Shown: piece by piece, positions 8,487 through 17,212 of the stretch
Position numbering within the stretch: position 1 is the stretch's first letter
Layout: each line of letters opens with the position of its first letter
Origin: Myxococcales bacterium
GTDB lineage: Bacteria > Myxococcota > Polyangia > Fen-1088
DNA: 31,501 nt
Assembly (NCBI GenBank): GCA_003159055.1
Contig: PMLH01000514.1
Coordinates: 1 to 31,501 of the forward strand
Reading direction: 5' to 3'
Position numbers and translations under genes: made by a program
Notes under the pieces: model-generated
The model's database searches: none
Told to the model about the DNA's origin: nothing
The model's input: only the letters and a program-made list of their open reading frames with translations

Positions 8487-10952
8487 ATGCACTCTGAATC
8501 CGAATCAAAATCCGCTCGCTATTGCGCCTTCGTCTCGCGACACGCAGGCAAGATCCTGCTATTCGCCGTGCTGATTTTCGGTCTGTCCACGTGGCTGGCC
8601 TCCCGTCTGGAGCTTCGCACTGCGTTTTCCGAGCTTCTTCCCAGCAACGATCCGGGTGTCGTGGCTCTCGAAAAGACGCAGGCGCGCATCGGTGACATGT
8701 CCCTGCTCCTTGTCGGGGTCCACTCACCCGACCGTGACGCGAACGTACGCTACGCTGACAAGCTGACCCAAAAGCTGCTCGAGCTACCGAAGAACACCGT
8801 GGCCCTGGCGACCTACAACGTTCGCGACCTGAAAGCATTCTTCGAGAAGAACAAATGGCTCTACGCCTCGGAGCAGGACCTCACCGAAATTCGCGATCGC
8901 TTGCGCCGCGAAATCTCCAAACGCAAGAACCCCTTGCTCATCGACCTGGACGACGACGACGAACAGGAATCGGTCGATTCGCTTCGCCAGCGAATGACCA
9001 AGCAGGATCCACTGGGCGGGCGCTTCCCCGACGGGGTGTTCAGCAACCAGGACGGCAGCTACGTGTGGATCGCGGCGCTGCCCCCCGGCGGGATTTTCGG
9101 CGAGCGCGGGGGCGAGGGCATCTACGAGGCCGCCAGCCGCCTGGTGAGGGAAAACGACCCGCACGAGTTTCATCCCCAGATGAAAGCCTACGTCGGCGGC
9201 CCGGTGGCCACGGCCATCGCCAACCGCGCCGCCGTCGAGAGCGACATTCTGTGGGTGACGGTCACCTGCCTATCGATCGTCGCGATTTCCATCGGCGTGT
9301 ATTTCCGGCGGCTGCGCTTCTTGCCCCTGATTGCCACGTCCGGCGTGATCGGCACGGTGATGGCCTTTGCGGTCGCCGAGATCGTGTTCGGCTACGTCAA
9401 CTCATCGACCGCCTTCCTGGGCTCCATCATCCTCGGCAATGGCATCAACTACGCCATCATCTTGATGTCGCGCTACGAGGAATACCGCGCCGCCGGCAAT
9501 TCAAACGCAGCGTCCATGCAGTGCGCGATCGCCGGCGTCACGCGCGGAACCGGCGTGGCGGCCGTGTGCGCCTCGGCGGCCTACGGGACGCTGATGCTGA
9601 CCAAGTTCCGCGGCTTCTACCAATTCGGGTTGATGGCCGCGTTTGGCGTGCTGTTTTGCTGGGCGTTAACCTTCACGGTGTTGCCGTCGGTGTTCTTCTT
9701 GATGGACCGCCGTGCACAAGGTAAGCAGAAGGGCTCTGCGCCGCGGGCTCCGCTGAACCTCGGGTTCCTCGGCCGCATCTTGGGCAAGCAGCCCGGCACG
9801 ATTGCGGTGGTGGCGACGGTGCTGACCATCGTGTGCAGCGTTGGACTGCTCCACTTCGCCAAGGCGCCGTTCGAATACGACTTCCGAAAGCTCAACGCCG
9901 ATTTGCAGACCACCGACGAGCAGCGGCAGTTCACCCATAGCGCGGACAAGATATTCGGCCGCTGGCCGTCGCCGACCATCGTGCTGGCCGACACCTCTGC
10001 CGAGGTCGAGCCCATTCGATCCGCGATCTGGCGCCAGGACAAAGCCGAGCATGTCATCGGCAACATCGTCACCTTCAACGACGTCCTTCCCGGAACGCCC
10101 GAGGCGCAACAACGGAAAATCCTGCTGCTGGAGAACATCCGCAAGCTAGCCCACGACCCGGCTCTGGAAGCCGCCAGCGAGAAGGAACGCAAGCAGATTG
10201 AGCAAGTCGACGTTCCCGACCACCTCCGCGTGCTGGTGCCGATGGACGTTCCGCCGTTGGCTCGACGACCTTTCACCGAGGTCGACGGGACGGTCGGCCG
10301 CGTGGTCCTGGTCTACCCGATCGACCAGAACTTCTCGGTGTGGAGCGGGATCGACCTGCTTCGCCTGTCCAATGTGCTTCAGTACCTGCACTTGCCCGAG
10401 GAGAACAAGACCATTGCAACCTCGGGCAGCGCGGTGGTGTTCGCGGCCATGATTCGTTCGATCTTGCACGACGGCCCCATTGCGACGGGGGCGTCGCTGA
10501 TCGTCGTGCTGCTGTTCTCGTGGATCATCATGCGCCCGCGCTCGGCCGCGCTGTCTGCCATCGGCACCCTGCTGGTCGGCGTGATTTGGATGATGGGCAT
10601 CGCCGGAATGGCCGAGGTGAGGATCACCTTCCTCAACTTCATCGCACTGCCCATTACATTCGGCATCGGCGCGGAGTACGGCCTCAACGTCGCGCAACGC
10701 TACCGCGACGACCACGACATGGTCCGCGCGGTCGGCTCGACGGGCGCCGCGGTTGCGCTGTGCTCGTGGACCACCATTGTCGGCTACGGCTCGCTGCTTG
10801 CGGCCAGCAGTCGGGCCTTGAAGGGCTTCGGCATGATGGCGATCTTGGGCGAAGTGTCCTGCTTGTCGGCCGCCCTGCTGGCCCTACCCGCCTTCATCCT
10901 CTGGCGCGAACGGCGCAAGGCACGCGCCACTACGCCGGCCGCCGGTCGATGA
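8487..10952 (+). CDS. RND superfamily (MMPL/HAE3-like) transporter
   Basis: An 821-residue inner-membrane protein with the duplicated RND layout: TM1 (about residues 18-40), a large periplasmic loop to about 250, a five-helix bundle to about 410, a second half starting with TM7 near 435, a second periplasmic loop, and TM8-12 ending near 810. The length and 12 TM segments fit MMPL/HAE3-type exporters of lipids or hydrophobic compounds. The positions of the proton-relay Asp-Tyr pair read GNGINY in the first half and GIGAEY in the second, so Asp is replaced by Asn and Glu. An acidic cluster (LIDLDDDDEQES) lies in the first loop. The final 23 bases overlap the convergent amidotransferase gene. 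No periplasmic adaptor or outer-membrane channel gene is adjacent. Substrate unknown. Confidence 0.9.
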   Translation: MHSESESKSARYCAFVSRHAGKILLFAVLIFGLSTWLASRLELRTAFSELLPSNDPGVVALEKTQARIGDMSLLLVGVHSPDRDANVRYADKLTQKLLELPKNTVALATYNVRDLKAFFEKNKWLYASEQDLTEIRDRLRREISKRKNPLLIDLDDDDEQESVDSLRQRMTKQDPLGGRFPDGVFSNQDGSYVWIAALPPGGIFGERGGEGIYEAASRLVRENDPHEFHPQMKAYVGGPVATAIANRAAVESDILWVTVTCLSIVAISIGVYFRRLRFLPLIATSGVIGTVMAFAVAEIVFGYVNSSTAFLGSIILGNGINYAIILMSRYEEYRAAGNSNAASMQCAIAGVTRGTGVAAVCASAAYGTLMLTKFRGFYQFGLMAAFGVLFCWALTFTVLPSVFFLMDRRAQGKQKGSAPRAPLNLGFLGRILGKQPGTIAVVATVLTIVCSVGLLHFAKAPFEYDFRKLNADLQTTDEQRQFTHSADKIFGRWPSPTIVLADTSAEVEPIRSAIWRQDKAEHVIGNIVTFNDVLPGTPEAQQRKILLLENIRKLAHDPALEAASEKERKQIEQVDVPDHLRVLVPMDVPPLARRPFTEVDGTVGRVVLVYPIDQNFSVWSGIDLLRLSNVLQYLHLPEENKTIATSGSAVVFAAMIRSILHDGPIATGASLIVVLLFSWIIMRPRSAALSAIGTLLVGVIWMMGIAGMAEVRITFLNFIALPITFGIGAEYGLNVAQRYRDDHDMVRAVGSTGAAVALCSWTTIVGYGSLLAASSRALKGFGMMAILGEVSCLSAALLALPAFILWRERRKARATTPAAGR

Positions 10953-12819
10953 AGGCGCGGAACCAAAGCTCGAGCATCATCAGATTCCAAATCTGTTGAC
11001 CGCGCGGCTCGCCGCGGGCATGCGCCGCCAGCAATGATTCCACCGCCCTTGGCAAGAACAAGCCACGGCCGCGTGCTCTGGCGTCGAGCAGCGTATCCCG
11101 CGACATCGCCGCCAGCTCGCCGCGCATCCAGCGATGGATCGGCAGTCCGAAGCCGCGCTTGCCCCGCTTGAGAATGGTCTTCGGAAGAAGGTCCTTGGCG
11201 ACTTCTCGCAACAGCAGCTTCGTCACCCTGCCGCGCAGCTTGAATTGCGTGGGCAGGGCCGCGGCAAATCGCATGACTTCGCGATCGAGAATCGGCGCCC
11301 TGACTTCCAGCGCATGCGCCATTGAGGCGATGTCGACCTTGACCAGAATGTCGTCGGGCAAATAGGTCTGCGTGTCGAGCTCCATCAGGCGGCCGATGGC
11401 ATCCCCTGCCGTGCCCCCATCAATGGTCTCGGCAAAGCGCGCGGCCACGGCGTCGCGCTCGAACCGGGCGCGAAACTCGGGCTGGTACAGGGCCAGCCGT
11501 TCGCGGTGCTCAAAATGGCAAATCCATCCTTCGTAGCGCTCGGCCGCAGTTTGCCTAAAACGCAGCCCTGTGTTGCGCAGGGGCTGCGCCGCTGCAAAAG
11601 GCAGATTGCACAGACCGGCCGAAAGGGTTGCGCGCAGAGGGGCCGGCAGCTTCAACAAGCGATTGAGCAGCCGAGCCACACGGTATCGGTCGTAGCCACC
11701 AAAGTTCTCGTCGCCGCCATCGCCCGACAGAGCCACCGTGACGTGCCGTTTGGTGACCTCACACAGATACCACGTCGGCACCGCCGAGGCGTCCGCGAAT
11801 GGCTCGCCGTAGTGCTCGACGATTCTCGGCACGATGGCGACCATGTCGGGATTCACCATGATTTCGTGATGCTCGGTCGCGTAGAGCTCCGCCACCTGCT
11901 TGGCAAACGGCAGCTCGCTTAGGTCCTGCTCGGGAAACCCGACTGCGAACGTCTTCACCGGCCGCGACGACTGCCTGGCCATCAGCGCGACCACCAGCGA
12001 CGAATCGATGCCGCCCGACAAGAACGCACCCAGCGGCACGTCGGCAACCATGCGCAAACGCACCGACTCTTCCAAAAGCCGCCGCAGCTCGGCCACCAAC
12101 TCACGCTGGTCGGTCGAGGGCAGCGGGCGCGGGTGAAAATCCCAGGCGTTGTAGCGCTCGACCACCGGTTCTTGCCCGGGCTTGCACACCGCCCGGCAAC
12201 CAGGCGGCAGCTTGGCGACGCCGCGAAACGCGGTCTCGGGCGAGGGCACGTACTGCAACCCCAGATAGGCGTCGATGGCGTCGTAGTTCGGCTCGCGTGG
12301 AATCCAATCGGTCGCGACCAGTGCCCGCACCTCAGAAGCGAACAGTAGACCGCGCTTGCCGAACCAATAGAAGAGCGGCTTCTTGCCAACCTGGTCGCGC
12401 GCAAGAATGAGCTGCCGCCGCTTTCCATCCCACAGCGCCAGTGCAAACATCCCACGCAGCTGCGCCACGAAATCGGGTCCGACCTCCTCGTAGAGGTGAA
12501 GCGCGACCTCAGAATCGGAATGCGAGCTGAACGTGTGCCCCTTGCCTTCCAGAGACGCCCGCAGCTCGGCAAAATTGTAGAGCTCGCCGTTCACCACCAC
12601 CTGAATCGATCCGTCTTCGTTGCCCATCGGTTGCGCGCCCTCAGGCGACAAATCGATGATGGACAGACGCCGGTGGCCAAGGCACATCGGTCCGTCAACC
12701 AGCAGCCCGTGCATGTCGGGGCCACGGTGGATCAGCCGATCGCACATGCGCTGCACCGGCTCGCGCAGCGTCGCTTCGTCGCCGCCCTCGCTGGCCAGGA
12801 ATCCAGCTATGCCGCACAT
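10930..12819 (-). CDS. asnB: Asparagine-synthetase-like glutamine amidotransferase (paralogue 1)
   Basis: A 629-residue two-domain enzyme. The start at 12819 is fixed by MCGIAGF, because Cys2 becomes the N-terminal nucleophile of the glutaminase domain (about 2-215; RGPD at 32-35, LGHRRLSIIDLS, VVNGELYNF). The C-terminal ATP-pyrophosphatase domain has the loop SGGIDS at 268-273 and the later ALSGDGGDENFGGY. Glutamine-derived ammonia amidates a carboxylate after adenylation. In glycan loci such proteins are thought to amidate uronic acids or nucleotide-sugar carboxylates rather than aspartate, and this context favours that. The gene is third in a minus-strand operon and overlaps the upstream GT4 gene by 13 bases. 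Free L-asparagine synthesis cannot be excluded. Confidence 0.92.
   Translation of the reverse strand: MCGIAGFLASEGGDEATLREPVQRMCDRLIHRGPDMHGLLVDGPMCLGHRRLSIIDLSPEGAQPMGNEDGSIQVVVNGELYNFAELRASLEGKGHTFSSHSDSEVALHLYEEVGPDFVAQLRGMFALALWDGKRRQLILARDQVGKKPLFYWFGKRGLLFASEVRALVATDWIPREPNYDAIDAYLGLQYVPSPETAFRGVAKLPPGCRAVCKPGQEPVVERYNAWDFHPRPLPSTDQRELVAELRRLLEESVRLRMVADVPLGAFLSGGIDSSLVVALMARQSSRPVKTFAVGFPEQDLSELPFAKQVAELYATEHHEIMVNPDMVAIVPRIVEHYGEPFADASAVPTWYLCEVTKRHVTVALSGDGGDENFGGYDRYRVARLLNRLLKLPAPLRATLSAGLCNLPFAAAQPLRNTGLRFRQTAAERYEGWICHFEHRERLALYQPEFRARFERDAVAARFAETIDGGTAGDAIGRLMELDTQTYLPDDILVKVDIASMAHALEVRAPILDREVMRFAAALPTQFKLRGRVTKLLLREVAKDLLPKTILKRGKRGFGLPIHRWMRGELAAMSRDTLLDARARGRGLFLPRAVESLLAAHARGEPRGQQIWNLMMLELWFRAFIDRRPA
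11327..11365 (-). repeat. 39-bp inverted repeat, copy 1 (inside asnB paralogue 1)
   Basis: These 39 bases are identical, in inverted orientation, to 16763-16801. They encode the conserved LPDDILVKVDIA segment of both paralogues. Identity extends through third codon positions, so it goes beyond what protein conservation requires. Confidence 0.9.
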
Positions 12820-13967
12820 GAATGGCGCCCCTTTCGCAGCGGTAGAAGCTCGTCGTAGAGAGCGACCAAGTCGCCGATAACCTTCTGGTTCGCAAATCGT
12901 TCGAGCACGCGCTGGCGCCCGACACGCCCCATCTCGCGCGCAACCTCGGCCGGGGTCGAAAGCGCGCGTTCGATCGCCTGAGCCATCGGCTCGATCGCGC
13001 CCGTGGCAAACTCGAATCCCGTGGTTCCGTCGGCCATGATGCCGTCGAGATTTGCGGCGTGCGACAGCAACAAGGGCCGCTGGCACGCGTGGCCTTCCAG
13101 CGCAGCGTTGGGCAGGCCCTCCCACAGCGAGGGCAGCACGACCCAATCGGCGGCGCTGTAGATCTCCTCGATCGTCGTCACTGGTCCCAGATAGCGAATG
13201 TGCGCCTCGAGTCGATTGCGCCTTACGAGGTACTGGAAGGCCCGAGTGTTCCACCCCTGCGAAATGCGGCCAGCCAACAAGAATCGCGCTGACTCCGGAA
13301 GTCGCCCACGTCGCTTCAGCCGCCCGAGCGCCAAGACCAGACCAATCTGGTGTTTCATGAACGAGATTCGCCCGGGCATGAAGAACGCGACGCCGTCAAG
13401 CCCAAGGTCCGTCCGCACCCGCTGCCTAACCTCGTCGGGCAGTGGCCGAAAGCGTTCGAAATCCACGAAGTTTCCGATGAGTCGAACCTTGGCCGCCGGC
13501 ACCCGCTGCCAGCGAACCAGCTCGCGCACGATACCGACGCTGTTCGCGACCACCGCGTGACAGCGACGGGCCAAGAGCTTCTCGACCACCGCAAAGCGCG
13601 GCCGCATGAACCGGCAGCGCACCGACGAGATGACCACCGGCTGCCCCGCGCCGGGCGAGACCACCCGGTTCCAGAAGTTCGACGGTTCGAGCAGGCTGTG
13701 CACAATGGCGGGTTTCTCGACGGAAAGATACGCGCGCAGGCGGCGCACAATCGCGACCGGGTTCTTGCTACCAATGACGAAGCGGCGCAAACGCTCCGGC
13801 AGCAGGTGGCCGTAGGCCAGGTCGTCACGCAAGGTGCACAGCGCGACGTCGAAGCGTTCCTCGGGCAGGCGACGTGCGATCTCCAGCGCCTGTCGTTCCG
13901 CCCCGCCCTGTGCGAGCGAATCGACCAGTACGATAACTTTCACGCGTTCTTGTTGGCCGTCATTCAT
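12807..13967 (-). CDS. Glycosyltransferase family 4 (paralogue A)
   Basis: A 386-residue GT-B fold retaining glycosyltransferase. The ATG at 13967 begins MNDGQQERVKVIVLVDSLAQGGAERQALE, with the GT4 N-terminal GGAERQ at 21-26. A GAGG sequence just upstream serves as ribosome-binding site. The C-terminal domain starts near PGRISFMKHQ (about 198-207) and holds the nucleotide-sugar motif EGLPNAALE (283-291), the E-x7-E signature. No transmembrane segment is evident, so it probably works at the cytoplasmic face on a lipid-linked acceptor. It lies 19 bases after paralogue B and overlaps the amidotransferase gene by 13 bases, implying translational coupling. Donor and linkage cannot be told from sequence. 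Confidence 0.9.
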   Translation of the reverse strand: MNDGQQERVKVIVLVDSLAQGGAERQALEIARRLPEERFDVALCTLRDDLAYGHLLPERLRRFVIGSKNPVAIVRRLRAYLSVEKPAIVHSLLEPSNFWNRVVSPGAGQPVVISSVRCRFMRPRFAVVEKLLARRCHAVVANSVGIVRELVRWQRVPAAKVRLIGNFVDFERFRPLPDEVRQRVRTDLGLDGVAFFMPGRISFMKHQIGLVLALGRLKRRGRLPESARFLLAGRISQGWNTRAFQYLVRRNRLEAHIRYLGPVTTIEEIYSAADWVVLPSLWEGLPNAALEGHACQRPLLLSHAANLDGIMADGTTGFEFATGAIEPMAQAIERALSTPAEVAREMGRVGRQRVLERFANQKVIGDLVALYDELLPLRKGRHSCAA

Positions 13968-13986
13968 CGCCAGCCTCGCAAGCAGC

Positions 13987-15186
13987 TCACGTCGAGCTCT
14001 CGCCCGCCATCGGCATGCTAGCACCGGACGCCGGCGCAGCCAGTCCTCTGCTGACCAGCAGACCATCATAAAGTGACGTAAACGCTCGCAGGAGTACGTC
14101 GTTGTCGAGAACAGCCGAAACTTGGGTGCGCGCCTTCGCGCCCATGGCTGCCAATTCAGCGTCGCTGGCCCGAAGCAGCTGATCCAGCCCATCGGCCAAC
14201 GCGTGGCGATTCGCGGTCCGGACTTCGATCCCCGATTCCCCGGGCCGCACCAGACCGTCGGCATTGGCGGCGCGTGACACCAGCACCGGAAGACCGCAGG
14301 CCTGCGCCTCGATCACCGCGTTCGGCATGCCTTCGTAAAGCGACGGCAAGATCGCGGCGTCGGCCGCATGGTACACGCTCAGCACGTCGGAGACCGGGCC
14401 GACCAGACGAACGTGTTTTTCGAGCTGCGACTGGCGAATCAGGAACCGTACCAGACGGGAATAGGTGCGGTCGCGCTCCCGCCCGGCGAGCAAAATCCGT
14501 GCATGATCCGGCAGCCGCCCCGAGCTCCGCAGAATTCGCAAGGCCCCAATCAGCCCCAGCTGGTGCTTCTGCACGCTGATCCGTCCGGAGAGCACCAGCA
14601 CGCGATCCGACGCCGAAAGCTCGAAACGCCGTCGAGCCGCCTCACGCTCGCCCGCTTGCGGTGGGCGGAAGCTCCCGAAGTCGACGAAATTCGGGATGAC
14701 CTGCAGTTTCCCTTCCGGCACCCGAGCCCACGAACGCAGCTCGTCGCGAACACCGACGGAATTGGACAACACGCGGTCCGTGAAATCGGCGAAGGTTGAT
14801 TCGGTGAGGAGATTCAGCGGATCGATCCCTCGGTTGCGGACCGCCGTGATGAGGATCGGAACGCGAACGCCAAACACCTGCATCGCCACCCGCGTCCACA
14901 GATTGGCTCGGTCGCGGTGGCTGTGCAAAATGGCGGGCCGCTCGCTTGCGATGATCTCGGCCAACTTGCGCAGCCCAGACCAACCCATGCGTCGGCAACC
15001 GAGGACGTGGCGGGGCTGCCCCGCCGGCAAGAAGTCCCGGTAGTGCATCTCCTCGTCCTCGAACAAGCAGAGCACTGGCTCGAATCGGTCGGGCAGACGG
15101 CGGATCAATTCGAGAAGCTGCCGCTCGGCCCCGCCCTGGCGCAGCCCGGGGGTGACGAACAGGATCTTGTGACGCGGTCTGGTCAT
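13987..15186 (-). CDS. Glycosyltransferase family 4 (paralogue B)
   Basis: A 399-residue GT4 enzyme. The ATG at 15186 begins MTRPRHKILFVTPGLRQGGAERQLLELIRRLP, with GGAERQ at 18-23 matching the family start. A longer open frame upstream is not protein-like. The C-terminal nucleotide-sugar domain has SGRISVQKHQ (about 202-211) and the E-x7-E motif EGMPNAVIE at 285-293. It shares local phrasing with paralogue A (GGAERQ-LE--RRLP, GRIS--KHQ-GL--AL, PNFVDF/GNFVDF), so the two probably arose by duplication. It is the first gene of the minus-strand operon and is divergent from the second amidotransferase gene, with 116 bases between. Confidence 0.9.
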   Translation of the reverse strand: MTRPRHKILFVTPGLRQGGAERQLLELIRRLPDRFEPVLCLFEDEEMHYRDFLPAGQPRHVLGCRRMGWSGLRKLAEIIASERPAILHSHRDRANLWTRVAMQVFGVRVPILITAVRNRGIDPLNLLTESTFADFTDRVLSNSVGVRDELRSWARVPEGKLQVIPNFVDFGSFRPPQAGEREAARRRFELSASDRVLVLSGRISVQKHQLGLIGALRILRSSGRLPDHARILLAGRERDRTYSRLVRFLIRQSQLEKHVRLVGPVSDVLSVYHAADAAILPSLYEGMPNAVIEAQACGLPVLVSRAANADGLVRPGESGIEVRTANRHALADGLDQLLRASDAELAAMGAKARTQVSAVLDNDVLLRAFTSLYDGLLVSRGLAAPASGASMPMAGESST

Positions 15187-15302
15187 ATTGTCGGCAGCCG
15201 GCGCGCACGATATCAGCCAACGCCGTCGGAGGGGAATCTCAAGTACTGATCCAATGCCAGACTCTGGCCAAGCTGGCGGCGTTCCTGCATGCTGTGGTCC
15301 CC

Positions 15303-17198
15303 ATGTGCGGCATATGCGGCTTTCTCGGCCCGAGCAGCGACGCCCCTCCAAACGAAGGGCCCGTGCGGGCCATGGCGCGCGCACTGGCCCACCGCGGCCC
15401 GGACAACGAGGGCTTTGCCAGCGACGGACCGATGGTGCTCGGCCACCGCCGCCTTTCCATTATCGACCTGTCGCCAAGCGGCCGGCAGCCCATGGCGAAC
15501 GAGGACGGCTCGGTGTTGGCCGTGGTCAACGGCGAGTTCTACAACTTTCAGGACCTGCGCAAGCGGCTGGAGGCAAACGGCCACCGTTTCCGTTCGCACT
15601 CGGATTCCGAGATCCTCGTGCACCTTTATGAGGAGCGCGGCGATGCCCTGCTTGACGATTTGCGCGGGATGTTCGCATTTGCGGTGTGGGACAGCCGCCG
15701 TCAGCGTCTGCTGCTGGCGCGTGATCGCTTGGGGAAAAAGCCGCTGTACTGGGCGGCTTTTCGCGAAGGCTTCGCATTCTCGTCGGAAGTCGCGTCGCTC
15801 CTATGCGGGCTGCCTTTCCGCCCCGCCCCCGATCCGCAGGCCATCGAGCGCTACCTGACCTTGCAGTACGTGCCGGCGCCGATGAGCGCGTTCCAAGGCA
15901 CGGCCAAGCTTCCCGCCGGGTGCTTGCTGACCGTGAGCCCAGGCCAGGCGCCCGAGGTTCGCCGGTACTGGCGACTGTCGTTCGCCCCGCGCCCCGACGC
16001 CCCCAAGACCCTCGGCGAGGCCGCGGAGGCGCTAACCCCGATGCTCGAGGAAGCCGTGCGCATCCGCCAAATCGCCGACGTTCCGCTGGGCGCGTTCTTG
16101 AGCGGTGGCATCGACTCCAGCCTGGTGGTGGCGCTGATGGCGAAGACCAGCTCGCGACCGGTGCAGACGTTCTCCATCGACTTCGCCGGCAGCGCGGGCG
16201 AGGCCGTGTGGGCACGCAAGGTCGCAACCATGTGGAACACGCAGCACCACGAGTTGGAAGTGAAGCCGGACATGGTGACCATCCTGCCCGAGTTGGTGCG
16301 CCGCTACGGCGAGCCCTTTGCCGACACCTCCGCGGTTCCGGTCTACTATCTTTCAAAGATGACCCGTGCGAACGTCGTGGTCGCGCTTTCCGGCGACGGT
16401 GGCGACGAGGTCTTCGGCGGCTACCGGCGCTATCTCTGGGACAAGTTTTCACGCCAAATCGCCGGGCTGGGCATCGCGGGCCGTGCCATCGGCGGCGTGT
16501 TGGCACACCTGCCGGGCGCGGGCATGAACGCCGTGCGCGCCTTTGGGGCTGCCGTCGGCACGCCCATGGCTGACCGATATTTGCCACTGATTGCCCATTT
16601 TTCGCCAGCAGAGAAGCGGATCCTTCTGACCGCCGACTTCCGCACCAGGCTCGGCCAGCCGCTGGGCAGCGCGGATCCGGTGGCCCTATGGTTTGCCGAG
16701 ATGCTGGCCCATTCGACCGCCGAGGACGACGTGAATCGCCTGCTGGATCTGGACACCAACAGCTATTTGCCCGACGACATTCTGGTCAAGGTCGACATCG
16801 CTTCCATGGCGCATGCGCTGGAGGTTCGCGCGCCCCTGCTCGACCACGTGCTGGTCGAATGGATGGCAGGGCTGCCCGGCCGCTTGAAGTTGAACTTCCT
16901 GCGCGGCAAGCGCCTCCTGCGAACCATCGCGCGTGGACGCATTCCCAAGGAAATCCTTACCCGAAAGAAGAAGGGCTTCTCGATGCCCGTCGACCACTGG
17001 TTCCAGGGCGAGCTGCGCCCGATGGCGCACGACCTGCTGCTGGGGGCCGATGCGCGAACCCGCGACTACGTGGAAGCCCAATGCGTGCGCCAGTTCCTCG
17101 ACGAGCAAGACCGCGGCGCACACCACGGCGAGAAACTGTGGAATCTCATGGTGCTCGAGCTGTGGCTGCGCGAGCGTCGCGGCGAGGCTGCGGCTTGA
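15303..17198 (+). CDS. asnB: Asparagine-synthetase-like glutamine amidotransferase (paralogue 2)
   Basis: A 631-residue enzyme with the same two-domain plan as its neighbour. Start 15303 gives MCGICGF with nucleophile Cys2; a GTG three codons earlier is rejected because it would bury Cys2. The glutaminase domain covers about 2-215 (RGPD at 31-34, LGHRRLSIIDLS, VVNGEFYNF). The synthetase domain has SGGIDS at 267-272 and ALSGDGGDEVFGGY. All catalytic signatures are intact, so neither paralogue looks decayed. It is the first gene of a plus-strand pair with a flippase, which points to sugar-carboxylate amidation during glycan assembly (inference). Two copies may serve different sugars. Plain asparagine synthesis remains possible. 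Confidence 0.92.
   Translation: MCGICGFLGPSSDAPPNEGPVRAMARALAHRGPDNEGFASDGPMVLGHRRLSIIDLSPSGRQPMANEDGSVLAVVNGEFYNFQDLRKRLEANGHRFRSHSDSEILVHLYEERGDALLDDLRGMFAFAVWDSRRQRLLLARDRLGKKPLYWAAFREGFAFSSEVASLLCGLPFRPAPDPQAIERYLTLQYVPAPMSAFQGTAKLPAGCLLTVSPGQAPEVRRYWRLSFAPRPDAPKTLGEAAEALTPMLEEAVRIRQIADVPLGAFLSGGIDSSLVVALMAKTSSRPVQTFSIDFAGSAGEAVWARKVATMWNTQHHELEVKPDMVTILPELVRRYGEPFADTSAVPVYYLSKMTRANVVVALSGDGGDEVFGGYRRYLWDKFSRQIAGLGIAGRAIGGVLAHLPGAGMNAVRAFGAAVGTPMADRYLPLIAHFSPAEKRILLTADFRTRLGQPLGSADPVALWFAEMLAHSTAEDDVNRLLDLDTNSYLPDDILVKVDIASMAHALEVRAPLLDHVLVEWMAGLPGRLKLNFLRGKRLLRTIARGRIPKEILTRKKKGFSMPVDHWFQGELRPMAHDLLLGADARTRDYVEAQCVRQFLDEQDRGAHHGEKLWNLMVLELWLRERRGEAAA
16763..16801 (+). repeat. 39-bp inverted repeat, copy 2 (inside asnB paralogue 2)
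   Basis: This is the exact inverse of 11327-11365, about 5.4 kb away, encoding the same LPDDILVKVDIA stretch. Flanking sequence stays highly similar with scattered silent changes. Confidence 0.9.
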
Positions 17199-17212
17199 CC
17201 TCATCCGCCGAC

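Noticed and set aside
12820..13254. N-terminal extension of the first asparagine-synthetase-like gene
   Set aside because: The extension overlaps the GT4 gene in another frame, and the enzyme needs Cys2 right after its initiator Met, which fixes the start at 12819.
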